From Chloroflexota bacterium (GTDB taxonomy: Bacteria; Chloroflexota; Limnocylindria; Limnocylindrales; CSP1-4): a stretch of 64,000 bases of DNA. A program made the translations under genes and the position numbers. The notes under the pieces are model-generated. The model was not told the DNA's origin, made no database searches, and was given only the letters and a program-made list of their open reading frames with translations. The stretch's first letter is position 1, and each line of letters opens with the position of its first letter. Below are positions 27,210-38,988 of this stretch, one piece after another. The stretch is taken from assembly GCA_019637815.1 (NCBI GenBank), contig JAHBUZ010000014.1, forward strand, positions 31,650-95,649, given 5' to 3'.

Positions 27210-30200
27210 ATGAGCAGAGCGCGCGCTACGGCCATCGCGCTCCTCGCGGCCGCAGGAGCCACGCTGGGCATGCTCGGCTGGGGTGTCATCGCGGGACCCG
27301 TGGCGCTGGGCCAGGGAGCATGCGTCGCGGACGTCGAGCCGAACGACACGCCCGAGGAGGCGACCACGCTCGCCGCGCCCATGTGCATCGAGGGCACGCT
27401 TCCGGACGGGGACCAGGACCTGTTCCTGTGGACCGTCTCGGAGGCTGACGCGGGCCACCCCTGGACGTTCACGATCGAGGGACCGCCGGCGACGCTCACG
27501 AGCGCGAAGCTGCTGCCCATCGTGTCGGAGCCGGGCGCGGTCCCCATCCGTCCCGGCAACGTCCTGCTGGCCGTCGACCACGGTCCCGACGCGTTCGAGC
27601 CCACAGCGACCCCGGACATCCTGCTCCGACCCGGGCGCTACCTCCTGGGGATCAGCCGCAGCAGCACTGCCGACGGCTCGCTGCTGATCGATCCGCCGTA
27701 CCGGCTGGAGATCGTGCCGGGCACCCCCCTGCCGCCCATCGTGGAGCAGGAGCCGAACCAGGACGCCGCCACGGCCACGGTCGTGGCCGACCTGTTCGCG
27801 GTCAGCGGCGACCTCCAGGAGACCCGTGACGTGTATCGCTGGACAGTCAGCGATGCCATCGCGGACCAGCCCGTGACCATCCGGCTGCATGGTCCCGTGG
27901 CGTCCGGGATGGCGCTCACGCTCCGTGACGAGGCGACGGGCGCCTCGCATCGCCAGGTCACCCTGGACGAACGGGGCATCGCGCACATCGACGACCTCCG
28001 GCTGCCGGCGGGCGGGTACCAGCTGGAGCTGACGCCGTCCATGGACGTGCGGACCCCCTACGTCCTGAGCGCATCCCCCTCCGAAGTAGCGGACGCCGAC
28101 CCGGAACCCAACGACCATGCGCTGACCGCGGTCCCGCTCGATCCGGCTCGGCCCGTGGCGCGTGGCCGCCTCACGGTGGGCGACTCGCGCGACCGGTACC
28201 TGCTCACGGTGGACGATGCGCTGGCTGCCGGCCTGCTCGACATCCGGCTCCTCTGGCGCGAGGGCCCCGACCGGGAGCTGTGCCTCGAGACGCTCCAGCA
28301 GCGCGCCATCCAATGTCGCCGGGCATCCGACGGGGTCTCGATCGACGGGCTCACGCTGCCGGTCGGCCAGTACGTCATCGCGGTCTCCGGCCAACCGGCG
28401 CCGTTCTCGATGTACCTGCTGCGCGTGGACATGACGACCGCGCCGGCGCCCGACTTCGAGACGGAGCCCAACGATGACATCCCCAACGCCACGCGGATGC
28501 GGGCGACGGACCCCATGCGCGGGCGGTTCGGCATCGGCGACCGGGACGTCTTCCGGGTCACCGTCACGGGCGAGGCACAGCTGTGGCAGCTCGACGCGAC
28601 TGGGCCGGGAGTCCGCCAGGCGCGCTGGCTCAAGGCGGATGGCTCGGCCCTCGCGGAGGTCCGGGGAGCGCCGGACCCCGCCGCTGGTCCGGGCCATGCG
28701 ACCGCGCGGCTCACCGACCTGTACCTCATCCCGGGTGACCACTGGTTCCGACTCGATGGCGCCACGGACGGGGAGTACTCGCTCACGTTCACGCCCCTCG
28801 GACCACCCGACCCGGCAGGGGAACGCGAGCCCAACGACGTGACGCTCAACGCCGAACCCCTGGGTGTGGGCGTCCGGCGCACGGGCCGCCTGCCACGGAC
28901 GGAGGACACCGACGTCTTCCGGTTCAGCCTCGACGAACGTGAGCGCGTCCGGGTCGCGGTCGAGCCACCGGACGAAGCCGCGATCCGGCTGCGCGTGGCG
29001 CATGGCACGAACCGGCTCACGACCCTCACCTCACCCGGGCCGGGCGCGCAGGTGACCTGGGACGCGCTGCTCCAGCCCGGCGACTACGAGATCTGGCTGG
29101 ACTCCACGACCCCCAGCACGGAGCGATACGCGCTCACCGTGACGCGGCTCGATCCGTTCGCGATCACGACCGACCAGGAGCCCAATGACCGGATCGCCCT
29201 CGCGGTCCCGCTGCCGGCGTCGCTCCACATCGAGGGCGATGGCACACGCGAGCTGGACAACGACTGGTACGCGCTGGGTGTCCTGCCCCACGGCGGGGAC
29301 CTCGTCGTCCGGATCACCGGGGACCTCCGCGGGGTCCGGGTCTCGGACGGGTCGAGGGAGTACCGGAGCGAGGACGATCGCGAAGGTGGGCACACCATCG
29401 CAGGCCTGCCGGCGGGCGTGCCGCTCTGGCTGCGCCTCGATGCCGTCGGGCCCTACACCGCGCAGGTGGAGCCGGGGACCACGGGGCTCGCGGGTCCCGT
29501 GCCACCTCCCCCACCGCTCGCTGCCTCGGTCGTGGTGACCGCGACGCCGCTCCAGGTCGCCGCGTATCGCGACGTGGGCCAGGCCGTGGCCGGTGTCGTC
29601 ACGATCACCAACGACGCTTCGGCCGACCAGCGACTCCACCTCGATGCCGCGACCAGCGCCCACCGCTGGACCGTCACCTTCGATGCGGAGGCGGTCGACG
29701 TCCCCGCCGCGGGATCGACCAGCGTCCCCTTCGTCCTCGAGGTGCCGGCGGATGTGCCGCCGGATCGTCCGGTCCGGGTCACGGTGCGTGCCCGGGATGC
29801 CGCGGGCGCCCAGGTGACCGGCAGCCTGGACATCGATGCCGACCGTGACATCGAGCCCGTGGGGCCGCGCCAGTCCTGGATGCTGCCGCCGGAGCTGCTG
29901 GGCGGGCTGGACCTCGCGGCGAGCGCGCTGGGCGGCGTCCCGGTGGGCGCCACGGATGGTGAGGCCGAGGCACAGCTGTACGACGGCCTCACGCCCGCGG
30001 GTGGTGGCTTCCGCTCGCGAGAGGTCGACCTGCCCATCACGTTCACGGTCGACCTCGCGGGCGATATGTCCGTCCCGGTCGTGGGCACCATCCTCGATGC
30101 CCACGGCAACCGTGACTCGACGGACCCGGTGCCACGGGCGTTCACGCTCCTGCTCTCCGAGGATGGGACGACCTGGCAGGAGGTCCTCCAGGCCGAGCTG

Positions 30201-32705
30201 ACACCGCGCAATGGTGACCAGCCGTTCGTGCTGCCCGCGCCCGTGCCCGCCCGGTTCGCGCAGCTGCGCATCGAGTCGACCTGGGGAAGCCCGGACAGGA
30301 CCCGGGTCGTGCTCGGCGCCTGGAAGGTGGTCGCCCAGCCGGGCGTCGTGCCTGACGGGCTGCCCATCGACATCAGCGAACCGGCCCGGGGCGGGCACAT
30401 GGTGCGGATGCAGCCGAACACCGGTATCGACCGGCAGGCGAACGAGATCCTCACCGAGGACCCGACCGCGACACGGCGGGCGCCCACGGCGCGCGCCGGG
30501 ACCCGCCTCACGGGGGTGGTCGGGTTCCTGGAGGGCCGGCTGGCGCTCCTCGACCGACTGGAGTGGGTCGACCCGACGGGCTCCGATCCGGGCACCCGGG
30601 TCCGCCGGATCGACGTGGAGGTCAGCGAGGACAGCCCCGTCGGGCCGTGGACCTCCGTGGGAACGTGGCCCCTGGAGCGTGCCGGGGACGGCACGATCGA
30701 GCCCTTCGTCCTGCCCGACGCCACCTGGGCGCGCTACGTCCGGTTCACGAGCGGGCCATCCGCCGAGGGGACCCGGGCCATCGAGCTGCCAGCACTCCTG
30801 CGGGTCATCGAGCGCCGCGATGGCCCGGCGCCAGGGTCGATCCTGGGCGAGTGGGGACAGGGCGACCCGCGGGGACCACGGGATCTCCTGGAGCCGCCGG
30901 ACCTGACCACGGTGACCGATGACGACGTGGACGACGACACCCCCGACCAGGCACGCCCGCTGACAGCCGGGCTGGTGGCGCAGGGGCGCGTCCATCGCGG
31001 GCGGGACGTGGACTGGTACGCCGTCACGATCCCGGAGGGCGAGCGGTCCGTGCGCTTCACGGTGGGCGGGACGCCATCGGTGGGTGTCGCGCTCACGATG
31101 CTCGACCCCGACGGCCGACCGGTCCCGATGACCTTCGCGCCGGGGGATGCGCCGGGCACGATGCGCTACGAGGCGAACGTCACGCCCGGCGCGACCTACC
31201 GCGTGCGTGTCGCCCAGCCACCCTTCTCCGCGGTGTTCACGTTCGATACGAGCGGCAGCATGGGCCGGTACCTCGCGTTCGTCTCGCAGGCGCTGCGCGC
31301 CTACACGGCGGGCGTGATCCAGGGCAGCGAGCAGGTCCTCGTCATCCCCTTCGAGGAGGAGCCGCTCCTGGGCGAGTGGAGCGACCAGCCGTACCAGCTC
31401 CAGGACGCCGTGGACCGTCATGTGGCCAACGTCGGCTCGAGTAGCGCGGAAGCGGCGCTCGTCGCCGCCTCCGAGCGGCTCGCCGGGCGCGAAGGGGCAC
31501 GCGCGATCCTGCTGGTGACGGACGCGGAGACGAGCAGCTATGGACGGTCCGAGGAGATGTGGACGCTCCTCTCGGCCGTCCGACCCATGGTCTTCGCCGT
31601 CCACATCGGCGCCGACTCGAACCATCGGCGCGCACGGAACCTGATGCAGGACTGGGCCATGGCGGGTGGCGGTGCCTACGCGTACGCCCGCTCCCACGCC
31701 GACATCGACCAGGCGTTCGACCGCATGGCGACCCGGCTCCGACGACCCGCCAGCTACACGCTGGTGCATGCCACGTCTCCGGACGAGCTGCCCCCGCCGA
31801 CGCCCGGCCGGCTGTCGGTCGTGGCGCCCGCGGACGGGGATGGCACCCAGAGCGCGGTGGTCGGGCGGGACGTGGCCGTGGAGCTCATCCTCGACACCTC
31901 GGGCAGCATGCTCGAGCGGTTCGGGGGCCAGCGGCGGATCGACGTCGCCAGGTCCGTCCTGGCGGCGCTCGTGCGGGACGACATCCCACCAGGGGTCAAC
32001 GTGGCGCTCCGGACGTTCGTGCGCGCCGCCCGCTCCTGCGACACGGAGCTGGCCATCCCCCTGGGACCGCTCGACCCCGAGGCCATGGCCAGCCACATCG
32101 AGTCGCTGCGGGTGCTCCGGTCGGTCCGGACGCCGCTCGCCGCCGCCATCAGCGCGGTCGCGGACGACCTGGCGGATGTGACCGGGCCGCGCATCGTCAT
32201 CGTGGTGAGCGATGGCGAGGAGAGCTGCGGTGGGAACCCGCAGCGTGCCGTCCGGCAGCTGGTCGCCCAGGGGTTCGATGTCACCGTCAACGTGGTCGGT
32301 CTCGCGCTCGATGACCGCCGGGTCCGCCGATCCATCCAGCGTCTCGCGGAGCTGGGGCGCGGCACCTACTTCGATGCCCGCGATCCCGACCAGGTGGCAC
32401 GCGCCATCCGGGCCGCGGTGAGCGCCCCGTTCCAGGTGTTCGACGAGGCAGGCGAGGTCGTCGCGACCGGCACCGTGGGTGGCGGCGCGGTGGAGGTCCC
32501 GCCAGGCACCTACCGCGTCGTCGTGCGCGGCGAGCCACCCGTGGTCTACGAGGGCATCGTGGTCGAGACGGAGGGCTCGGTCGTGGTCACGCTGCCCAGC
32601 GCCGGCGACCGTCCGGCGGACGAGGAGGATCCGGACGCCCTGGTCGGGTCGGAGGATCCCGAGGCCGAGTCGGAGCCGTCGGATGACGCGACCACCACCG
32701 ACTGA
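27210..32705 (+). CDS. Giant secreted protein with PPC-like repeats, discoidin-like and two VWA domains (paralogue 1)
   Basis: Function unknown; a secreted binding or adhesion protein is likely. 1831 residues from the ATG at 27210. A Sec signal peptide (about 1-36) is followed by six PPC-like units, each opened by an EPN motif at about residues 43, 181, 299, 419, 540 and 657, then a NEW3/CARDB-like beta domain (about 775-880), two discoidin-like regions (about 940-1050 and 1080-1205), and a seventh degenerate PPC unit (about 1240). Two von Willebrand A domains follow, each with DTSGS metal-site motifs (about 1346 and 1562) and TDAETSS or SDGEESC. The acidic C-terminal tail has no membrane anchor. 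It overlaps its paralogue by 23 bp. Confidence 0.85.
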   Translation: MSRARATAIALLAAAGATLGMLGWGVIAGPVALGQGACVADVEPNDTPEEATTLAAPMCIEGTLPDGDQDLFLWTVSEADAGHPWTFTIEGPPATLTSAKLLPIVSEPGAVPIRPGNVLLAVDHGPDAFEPTATPDILLRPGRYLLGISRSSTADGSLLIDPPYRLEIVPGTPLPPIVEQEPNQDAATATVVADLFAVSGDLQETRDVYRWTVSDAIADQPVTIRLHGPVASGMALTLRDEATGASHRQVTLDERGIAHIDDLRLPAGGYQLELTPSMDVRTPYVLSASPSEVADADPEPNDHALTAVPLDPARPVARGRLTVGDSRDRYLLTVDDALAAGLLDIRLLWREGPDRELCLETLQQRAIQCRRASDGVSIDGLTLPVGQYVIAVSGQPAPFSMYLLRVDMTTAPAPDFETEPNDDIPNATRMRATDPMRGRFGIGDRDVFRVTVTGEAQLWQLDATGPGVRQARWLKADGSALAEVRGAPDPAAGPGHATARLTDLYLIPGDHWFRLDGATDGEYSLTFTPLGPPDPAGEREPNDVTLNAEPLGVGVRRTGRLPRTEDTDVFRFSLDERERVRVAVEPPDEAAIRLRVAHGTNRLTTLTSPGPGAQVTWDALLQPGDYEIWLDSTTPSTERYALTVTRLDPFAITTDQEPNDRIALAVPLPASLHIEGDGTRELDNDWYALGVLPHGGDLVVRITGDLRGVRVSDGSREYRSEDDREGGHTIAGLPAGVPLWLRLDAVGPYTAQVEPGTTGLAGPVPPPPPLAASVVVTATPLQVAAYRDVGQAVAGVVTITNDASADQRLHLDAATSAHRWTVTFDAEAVDVPAAGSTSVPFVLEVPADVPPDRPVRVTVRARDAAGAQVTGSLDIDADRDIEPVGPRQSWMLPPELLGGLDLAASALGGVPVGATDGEAEAQLYDGLTPAGGGFRSREVDLPITFTVDLAGDMSVPVVGTILDAHGNRDSTDPVPRAFTLLLSEDGTTWQEVLQAELTPRNGDQPFVLPAPVPARFAQLRIESTWGSPDRTRVVLGAWKVVAQPGVVPDGLPIDISEPARGGHMVRMQPNTGIDRQANEILTEDPTATRRAPTARAGTRLTGVVGFLEGRLALLDRLEWVDPTGSDPGTRVRRIDVEVSEDSPVGPWTSVGTWPLERAGDGTIEPFVLPDATWARYVRFTSGPSAEGTRAIELPALLRVIERRDGPAPGSILGEWGQGDPRGPRDLLEPPDLTTVTDDDVDDDTPDQARPLTAGLVAQGRVHRGRDVDWYAVTIPEGERSVRFTVGGTPSVGVALTMLDPDGRPVPMTFAPGDAPGTMRYEANVTPGATYRVRVAQPPFSAVFTFDTSGSMGRYLAFVSQALRAYTAGVIQGSEQVLVIPFEEEPLLGEWSDQPYQLQDAVDRHVANVGSSSAEAALVAASERLAGREGARAILLVTDAETSSYGRSEEMWTLLSAVRPMVFAVHIGADSNHRRARNLMQDWAMAGGGAYAYARSHADIDQAFDRMATRLRRPASYTLVHATSPDELPPPTPGRLSVVAPADGDGTQSAVVGRDVAVELILDTSGSMLERFGGQRRIDVARSVLAALVRDDIPPGVNVALRTFVRAARSCDTELAIPLGPLDPEAMASHIESLRVLRSVRTPLAAAISAVADDLADVTGPRIVIVVSDGEESCGGNPQRAVRQLVAQGFDVTVNVVGLALDDRRVRRSIQRLAELGRGTYFDARDPDQVARAIRAAVSAPFQVFDEAGEVVATGTVGGGAVEVPPGTYRVVVRGEPPVVYEGIVVETEGSVVVTLPSAGDRPADEEDPDALVGSEDPEAESEPSDDATTTD

Positions 32706-35700
32706 GCGCGGCGCGAACGACAGCGCCGTGTTCGCCGATCGACCGTGCCTCCCCGCGTGGGTATGGCTGTTCGTGGTGGTCGCCGCGATGCTCATCGGCG
32801 CCACCCTCACGCTCGCGTCGCCGGCACGCGTGTCCGCCCAGACCGCCGCATGCATCACGGATGCGGAGCCCAACGACGCTCCCGAGGAAGCGGCCACCTT
32901 CAGCCCACCGGGCTGTCTCACGGGCACGCTGCCGGACGGCGACCCGCAGGATCTCCTGCTGTGGACCATCGGGCCGGCGGATGCCGCCCAGCGCTGGTCA
33001 TTCACGCTCGATGGACCCCCGGGCACCCTCACCAGCGCCCAGCTCGTGCCCATCACCTCGGAGCCGGGGGTCACGCCCATCACGGCCGGCTCGGTCCTGT
33101 GGCGCATCGACCGTGGTCCCACCGAGGCAGACCCGGCGGTCATCACGGATGTGCTCCTCCCGCCGGGGCGCTACATCCTGGGCGTGACCCGCAGCGCCTC
33201 GCTCGAGGACGGGCCGCTGCTCGACCTCGACTATCGGCTGGACATCACGCCCGGCACCCCCCTCCCGGCCTCGGTCGAGCAGGAACCGAACGATGACGCC
33301 ACCACGGCCACGGCCCTGACCGGTCTGTTCGAGGTGGGTGGTGACCTGGACGGGTCGCAGGACTGGTACCGCTGGACCATCGAGGATGACCTCGCGGGCC
33401 GCCCGCTGGTCCTGGCGGCCACGGGTCCGGAGGGCCTGGACCTCTCGGTGACCCTGTACCGGCCGGAGAGCAGCGGCACCAGCACCTACGTCAAGCAGTT
33501 CCGGGCGGGCGATGACGGCTCCCTCCGGGCGGAGGACCTGGTGCTGCCTCCGGGCGAGCTGCTGGTGGCGGTCACACCGCAGCGGGACGGCACGACCCCG
33601 TACACCCTCGCGGCGACCGTCTCCGATGTCACCGACGCGGACCCAGAGCCCAACGACGAGCCAGCCGACGCGGTCGTCCTCCAGCCTGGGCAGATGACGA
33701 TCCGGGGCCGGCTCACCGAGGGCGACACGCGCGACCGATACCGGTTCACGGTGGACGCCACGCTCGGCGATGTCCTGCTCGACATGCGACTGCTCTGGCG
33801 TGATGGCCCGCCACGCGACCTGTGCATCGAGACGCTCGACGGCAGCGCCATCCAGTGTCGGAACGGTGACACCGGGGTGGCCCTGTCCGGGCTGCGTCTC
33901 GCACCGGGCGACTACCTCCTCGACATCGACGGCGACCCAGCACCCTTCAGCCCGTACCTCCTGCGCATCGACGCGACCACCGCGGCCGCGACCGACTTCG
34001 AGTCCGAGCCGAACGACCAGCTGGAGCGAGCCACGCCCATGACGGCGGGCGAACCCATGCACGGTGCCTTCGGTGTCAACGACCCGGACATGTTCCGGGT
34101 CCACGTGGACGGCGACACCGCGCAGCTGTGGCAGGTGGACGTGACGGGCGATCGGCTGTACGGCCTCGTCTGGCTCCAACGGACCGGGGTCGCGCTCGTC
34201 ACGGCGCGTCCGGATGACATCGCCCGCACCACGATCCGCCTCACGGACCTGTTCCTCATCCCGGGCGACCACTGGTTCCGGGTGGATGGCGAGCGGGACG
34301 GCTCGTATCGCATCGCCTTCACGCCGCTCGGGCCCCCGGACCCGGACGGCGAGCACGAGGCGAACGACACGACGCTGACCGCGGAGGCGCTGCCCATCGG
34401 ACGGGACCGGACCGGGCGCCTGCCGTCCATGACGGATGTCGATGTGTTCCGCTTCAGCGTGGATACGGCCGACCACCTGGCGATCACCCTCCGACCGCCG
34501 CCGGATGCCATCTCCCGGGTGCGGCTGGAGGGCGGCGGGCTGCGCGTGGCCGAGCGGACCGGCGAGGCACCGGGTGACGCGGTGACCTGGGACGGCATCG
34601 TCCAGCCCGGCGACTACGAGATCTCGCTCTGGCCGCAGGTCCCCAGCGAGGGTCGCTACACCCTCCATGTCGAGCGCCTGGACCCCTTCCTGCGCGCCAT
34701 CGACCAGGAGCCCAACGACCGGGCCGCCGATGCGAACCCGCTCCCGGACACGCTCCGCCTGGAGGGTTCCGGGACACCCAACGGCGACCTCGACTGGTAT
34801 CGACTGGGCAGCCTGCCGAACGGTGGCGACCTGGGCGTCATCGCCACCGGCGCGAGGCGCATCCACGTGACCGACGGCACGGACCGCTGGGACGCGACAC
34901 CCACGACCGACGCGAGCGGGGCCGCCGCGACCCCTGATCCATCCGGCGCGTTGCCCTTCCTCATCACCGGACTGCCGGCCGAGGTGCCCTTGTCCCTGGT
35001 CATCGATGCGACCGGGCCGTACCTGGTCGAGCTCGACCCGGGCACCACGGGCCTGCCGGCCGCCGTCGCTCCCCTGCCCCCGCTGGAGGCGCGGGTGACC
35101 CTGGCCGCGCCCGTCACAGCGGTCGCCGCGTATCGCTGGGAAGGCCAGGTCCTCGAGGCCACGGCGACCATCCACAACGGGTCGGCCGACGCGCTGACGC
35201 TCAGCCTCGACCTCGCCACGAGCAGCCGCCACTGGAGCGCGGCGCCGGCCACCTCGGACATCGACATCCCACCGGGCGCCAGCTTGGACGTGCCCGTGAC
35301 GATCCGCATCCTGCCGGATGCACCCGCGGACACCCCGGTGCGCATCACGCTCCGCGCCCGGGACGCCAGCGGCCGATCGGTCACGGGTGCCCTGGACGCA
35401 CGCGCGGAGCGCGACCTGGAGCCGGTCGCCCCGTATCGCGCGTGGACCGTGCCCGACCAGCTCCTGGGTGGTCTCGACGTGGCATCCGCGGCGCTCGGCG
35501 GTGAACCCTGGCAACCACTCGATCCGACCAGCGAGGCGGAGCTGTATGACGGCACCACCACGTCCGGCCGGGGCTATGTCGGTGCCTTCGATGGCACACC
35601 CGTCACGTTCAGCGTCGATCTCGCGGGAGATGTGCCGGTCCCCGTCGCGGGCATGATCCTCGATCCACTCGGTCGGCGATCGTCGGCGGACGCGGTGCCA

Positions 35701-38232
35701 CGCGAGGTGACGCTGCTGCTGTCGGATGATGGCCAGACCTGGGAGGAGGTGCTCCGCGGCGAGCTGACCCCGCTGGACCTCGACCAGTCCTTCGTGCTCC
35801 CCGAGCCCATCGAGGCGCGCTATGCGCAGCTGCGCATCGAGTCCACGTGGGGCGGCGCGGGCTCCGCGCTGGTGCTCGGTGACTTCCACGTGATCGCAGT
35901 GCCGGGCGCCGTCCCGGTGCCGATGCCGCCGGACATCAGCGACCCGTCGCGCGGCGGCCATGTCGTCTGGATGGCCCCCCAGGCGGCCTTCCAGGCCGAC
36001 GCCGATGCGATGCTCGTCGATGACCCGACCGGGCCCATCCTCCGCGTGTCCGCCAGCGCCGGGACGCGGCTCACCTGGGTCGTCGGGTTCCAGGACGACC
36101 GCCAGGCCCTGCTCGATCACCTGACCTGGCAGGACCCGGCCGACACGGTGCCCACCCAGCGGCTCCGCTTCGTGGATGTCGAGGTGAGCACCACGAGCCC
36201 GCTCGGTCCCTGGACCTCCCTCGGGCGCTGGACGCTCGACCGCGCACCGGATGGCTCGGTGGAGCCATTCCCGATGCCGGACGGGACCTGGGCGCGGTTC
36301 CTGCGGTTCACCGGTTCGCCGCTCGATGAGGACGTGTTCACCATCGAGGTCCCGGCCCTGCTCCAGGTGGTCGAGCATGCCACCGACGCGAGCTATCGCT
36401 CGGTCATGGGTGCCTGGGGCCAGGCGGAGTCGATGGGCCCGCGGGACCTGCTCGAGCCATCGGACCTCGTCGGGAACCCGGACGTCGATGCGGACGACGA
36501 CACCCCGGCCACCGCCACGGACCTGCTCCCGGATCGTCCCGCGACCGGCCGGGTGCATCGCGGCGAGGATGTCGACTGGTACCGGGTGACCGTGCCGGAC
36601 GACCAGCGCTCGCTGTCCATCACGGTCGCCGGTGCCCCATCGGTCGGCGTGGCGCTCACCATGACCGATGCCGCGGGTACGCCCGTGCCGCTCGTGTTCA
36701 CGGACGGCGACGAGCCCGGGACCGTGCGCTACGCCGCGAACGTGACACCCGGCGAGACGTATCTCGTGCAGGTCGTCCAGCCGCCCTTCTCGGCCGTGTT
36801 CACGTTCGACACGAGTGGCTCCATCGGGCCGTATCTCGCGTTCGTGCAGCAGGCGCTCCGGACCTATGCGCAGGGGGTCGTGGAGGGCGAGGAGCAGGTG
36901 CTCATCGTCCCGTTCGAGGAAGCACCGCTCCTGGATGCCTGGAGCAGCGAGCCCTATCAGCTCCAGGACGCCGTCAATCGATACGCGGCGGCCGGCGGTT
37001 CGAGTGGCGCCGAGGCCGCGCTCATGGATGCCGCCGAGCAGCTCGCCGGTCGCGAGGGCGCCCGGGCCGTGCTCATGGTGACGGACGCCGAGACGAGCAG
37101 CTACGCCGACAACCAGCGCCTCTGGCGCATCCTCGACGCCGTCCGGCCGATGGTGTTCGCGGTCCACGTGGGCGGCGACGGCACGCCCCGGGAGAGCCGC
37201 GCCTTCCTCCAGGACTGGACGATGGCGAGCGGCGGCCACTACCAGTACGCGCTCTCCCATGGCGAGATCGATGGCGCGTTCGACCGGATGGCCACCTGGC
37301 TCCGCCGACCCGTCCCCTACCGGCTCGACCTGTCGACCTCGGCCGACCAGCTGCCGCCACCGACGCCCGGCACGCTCGCGGTCGTGGCGCCCGCCGATGC
37401 GGACGGCACCCAGAGCGCGGTGATCGGCAGGGACGTCGCGGTGGCTCTCGTGCTCGATACCTCCGGCAGCATGCTCGAACCGTTCGGCGGCGAGCGGCGC
37501 ATGGACGTCGCCCGGCGGGTGCTGGTGGACCTCGTGCGCAACGACCTGCCGCCCGGTCTGCCGGTGGCGCTCCGGACGTTCGAGCGCGCGAGGCGCTCCT
37601 GCGAGACGGAGCTGGCCGTGCCCCTCGGGCCGCTGGACCCCGACGCGATGGCGGAGCGCATCCAGGGGCTGCGCATCCTGCGGTCGGTCCGGACGCCCCT
37701 GGCGGCCGCCATCCGCGCCGTCGGCGACGATCTGGCCGGTGTCACCGGGCCGCGCATCGTCATCGTGGTGAGTGACGGCCAGGAGAGCTGCGACGGGGAT
37801 CCCGAAGCGGAGGTCCGGGCACTCGTCGCGGCGGGCTATGACGTGACCCTCAACGTGGTCGGCCTGTCGCTCGATGACGCCCGGGTGCGTCGGTCCATCC
37901 AGCGACTCGCCCGGCTCGGCAACGGCACCTACTTCGATGCGCGGGACCCCGACCAGGTGGCCACCGCGATCCGGGCCGCCGTGAGCGCACCGTTCCAGGT
38001 GTTCGACCAGGCGGGCGCGCTCGTGGCGAGCGGGACCGTGGGTGGTGCCGCGGTGGAGCTGCCGCCGGGCACGTACCGGGTCGTCGTGCGCAGCGACCCA
38101 CAGGCCGTGTACGAGGGCATCGTGGTCACCTCCGAGGGGAGTGTCGTGGTCACCCTGCCAACGGCGGGCGAGCGACCCAGCAGCACCGACGTCGGGCCCG
38201 GCACGTCCCCCAGCCCCGAGACCGGCGGATAG
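32683..38232 (+). CDS. Giant secreted protein with PPC-like repeats, discoidin-like and two VWA domains (paralogue 2)
   Basis: Tandem duplicate of the preceding gene, with the same domain order over 1849 residues. The ATG at 32683 has GGAG at 7 bp and lies inside the upstream gene; a GTG at 32728 is an alternative without a ribosome-binding site. A hydrophobic signal segment ([20 protein letters not shown]) leads to PPC-like units opened by EPN motifs, one of them changed to EANDTT. Both VWA metal motifs ([10 protein letters not shown] and [16 protein letters not shown]) and the paired cysteines SCETEL and ESCDG are retained. The C-terminus is Ser/Pro-rich. Divergence is spread evenly, suggesting an old duplication with both copies under selection. 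Confidence 0.85.
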   Translation: MTRPPPTERGANDSAVFADRPCLPAWVWLFVVVAAMLIGATLTLASPARVSAQTAACITDAEPNDAPEEAATFSPPGCLTGTLPDGDPQDLLLWTIGPADAAQRWSFTLDGPPGTLTSAQLVPITSEPGVTPITAGSVLWRIDRGPTEADPAVITDVLLPPGRYILGVTRSASLEDGPLLDLDYRLDITPGTPLPASVEQEPNDDATTATALTGLFEVGGDLDGSQDWYRWTIEDDLAGRPLVLAATGPEGLDLSVTLYRPESSGTSTYVKQFRAGDDGSLRAEDLVLPPGELLVAVTPQRDGTTPYTLAATVSDVTDADPEPNDEPADAVVLQPGQMTIRGRLTEGDTRDRYRFTVDATLGDVLLDMRLLWRDGPPRDLCIETLDGSAIQCRNGDTGVALSGLRLAPGDYLLDIDGDPAPFSPYLLRIDATTAAATDFESEPNDQLERATPMTAGEPMHGAFGVNDPDMFRVHVDGDTAQLWQVDVTGDRLYGLVWLQRTGVALVTARPDDIARTTIRLTDLFLIPGDHWFRVDGERDGSYRIAFTPLGPPDPDGEHEANDTTLTAEALPIGRDRTGRLPSMTDVDVFRFSVDTADHLAITLRPPPDAISRVRLEGGGLRVAERTGEAPGDAVTWDGIVQPGDYEISLWPQVPSEGRYTLHVERLDPFLRAIDQEPNDRAADANPLPDTLRLEGSGTPNGDLDWYRLGSLPNGGDLGVIATGARRIHVTDGTDRWDATPTTDASGAAATPDPSGALPFLITGLPAEVPLSLVIDATGPYLVELDPGTTGLPAAVAPLPPLEARVTLAAPVTAVAAYRWEGQVLEATATIHNGSADALTLSLDLATSSRHWSAAPATSDIDIPPGASLDVPVTIRILPDAPADTPVRITLRARDASGRSVTGALDARAERDLEPVAPYRAWTVPDQLLGGLDVASAALGGEPWQPLDPTSEAELYDGTTTSGRGYVGAFDGTPVTFSVDLAGDVPVPVAGMILDPLGRRSSADAVPREVTLLLSDDGQTWEEVLRGELTPLDLDQSFVLPEPIEARYAQLRIESTWGGAGSALVLGDFHVIAVPGAVPVPMPPDISDPSRGGHVVWMAPQAAFQADADAMLVDDPTGPILRVSASAGTRLTWVVGFQDDRQALLDHLTWQDPADTVPTQRLRFVDVEVSTTSPLGPWTSLGRWTLDRAPDGSVEPFPMPDGTWARFLRFTGSPLDEDVFTIEVPALLQVVEHATDASYRSVMGAWGQAESMGPRDLLEPSDLVGNPDVDADDDTPATATDLLPDRPATGRVHRGEDVDWYRVTVPDDQRSLSITVAGAPSVGVALTMTDAAGTPVPLVFTDGDEPGTVRYAANVTPGETYLVQVVQPPFSAVFTFDTSGSIGPYLAFVQQALRTYAQGVVEGEEQVLIVPFEEAPLLDAWSSEPYQLQDAVNRYAAAGGSSGAEAALMDAAEQLAGREGARAVLMVTDAETSSYADNQRLWRILDAVRPMVFAVHVGGDGTPRESRAFLQDWTMASGGHYQYALSHGEIDGAFDRMATWLRRPVPYRLDLSTSADQLPPPTPGTLAVVAPADADGTQSAVIGRDVAVALVLDTSGSMLEPFGGERRMDVARRVLVDLVRNDLPPGLPVALRTFERARRSCETELAVPLGPLDPDAMAERIQGLRILRSVRTPLAAAIRAVGDDLAGVTGPRIVIVVSDGQESCDGDPEAEVRALVAAGYDVTLNVVGLSLDDARVRRSIQRLARLGNGTYFDARDPDQVATAIRAAVSAPFQVFDQAGALVASGTVGGAAVELPPGTYRVVVRSDPQAVYEGIVVTSEGSVVVTLPTAGERPSSTDVGPGTSPSPETGG

Positions 38233-38242
38233 CCGACGGGCA

Positions 38243-38248
38243 TACACT
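38243..38248 (+). promoter_or_regulatory. -10 element of a probably leaderless msrA transcript
   Basis: TACACT ends 6 bp before the msrA ATG. That places transcription start at or next to the start codon, and no ribosome-binding site is present between them. Confidence 0.5.
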
Positions 38249-38254
38249 GGGCGC

Positions 38255-38926
38255 ATGGCCAGCCTCTTCCGACGTCCCAACACCCTGCCCACGGCCCAGG
38301 ATGCCCTCCCCGGCCGATCCACCCCGATGCCCGTCCCGGCACGCCACGAGGTGCTCGGGACATCGCTCACCCCGCCCTTCGGCGAGGGTATCGAGACGGC
38401 GGTGTTCGGCCTCGGCTGTTTCTGGGGGGTCGAGCAGGAGTTCTGGCAGCTGCCGGGCGTGGTCTCGACCGCGGCCGGCTATGCCGCCGGCTTCACGCCC
38501 AACCCGACCTATGAGGAGGTGTGCACGGGCCGGACCGGCCACGCGGAGGTGGTGCTCGTCGCGTTCGACCCGTCACGCCTCCGCTACGAGGATCTCCTGC
38601 GGGTCTTCTGGGAGCACCATGACCCCACCCAGGGCATGCGTCAGGGCAACGACCAGGGCACCCAGTACCGCTCCGTCGTGCTGGTCGCCGACGAGCAGCA
38701 GCGGCTGGCCGCGGAGGCATCCCGGGACGCGTACCAGGCGGCCATGACCGCAGCCGGCTACGGGGCGATCACGACCACCATCGAGCCCCTCGGCGACTTC
38801 TTCTACGCCGAGGCATATCACCAGCAGTACCTGCGCAAGAACCCGAACGGCTACTGTCCCATCCACGCGACCGGCGTGCGCCTGCCGGACGGGTTCGAGG
38901 CGACGCCACTCCAGTACGTCGACTGA
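38255..38926 (+). CDS. msrA: Peptide methionine (S)-S-oxide reductase MsrA
   Basis: Repairs oxidised methionine in proteins. The catalytic motif [13 protein letters not shown] is present about 50 residues from the N-terminus, followed by [25 protein letters not shown] and the C-terminal [20 protein letters not shown], where the second cysteine may resolve the sulfenic acid. 223 residues from ATG 38255, with an N-terminal extension of about 45 residues and no signal peptide, so cytoplasmic. It starts 22 bp after the second giant VWA gene; a possible own promoter (TACACT) lies directly in front. Confidence 0.95.
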   Translation: MASLFRRPNTLPTAQDALPGRSTPMPVPARHEVLGTSLTPPFGEGIETAVFGLGCFWGVEQEFWQLPGVVSTAAGYAAGFTPNPTYEEVCTGRTGHAEVVLVAFDPSRLRYEDLLRVFWEHHDPTQGMRQGNDQGTQYRSVVLVADEQQRLAAEASRDAYQAAMTAAGYGAITTTIEPLGDFFYAEAYHQQYLRKNPNGYCPIHATGVRLPDGFEATPLQYVD

Positions 38927-38988
38927 CCCCGGGTCGAAGCTCGCGGCTGGTGCTTCTCCTGACGCTCCGCCCGGGCCGCCGACGGTCC

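Noticed and set aside
29031..38370. Minus-strand open frames of 1371 and 1790 codons
   Set aside because: They are antisense to the two giant VWA genes, contain His/Arg/Gly-rich sequence without domains, and arise because stop codons are rare in GC-rich DNA.
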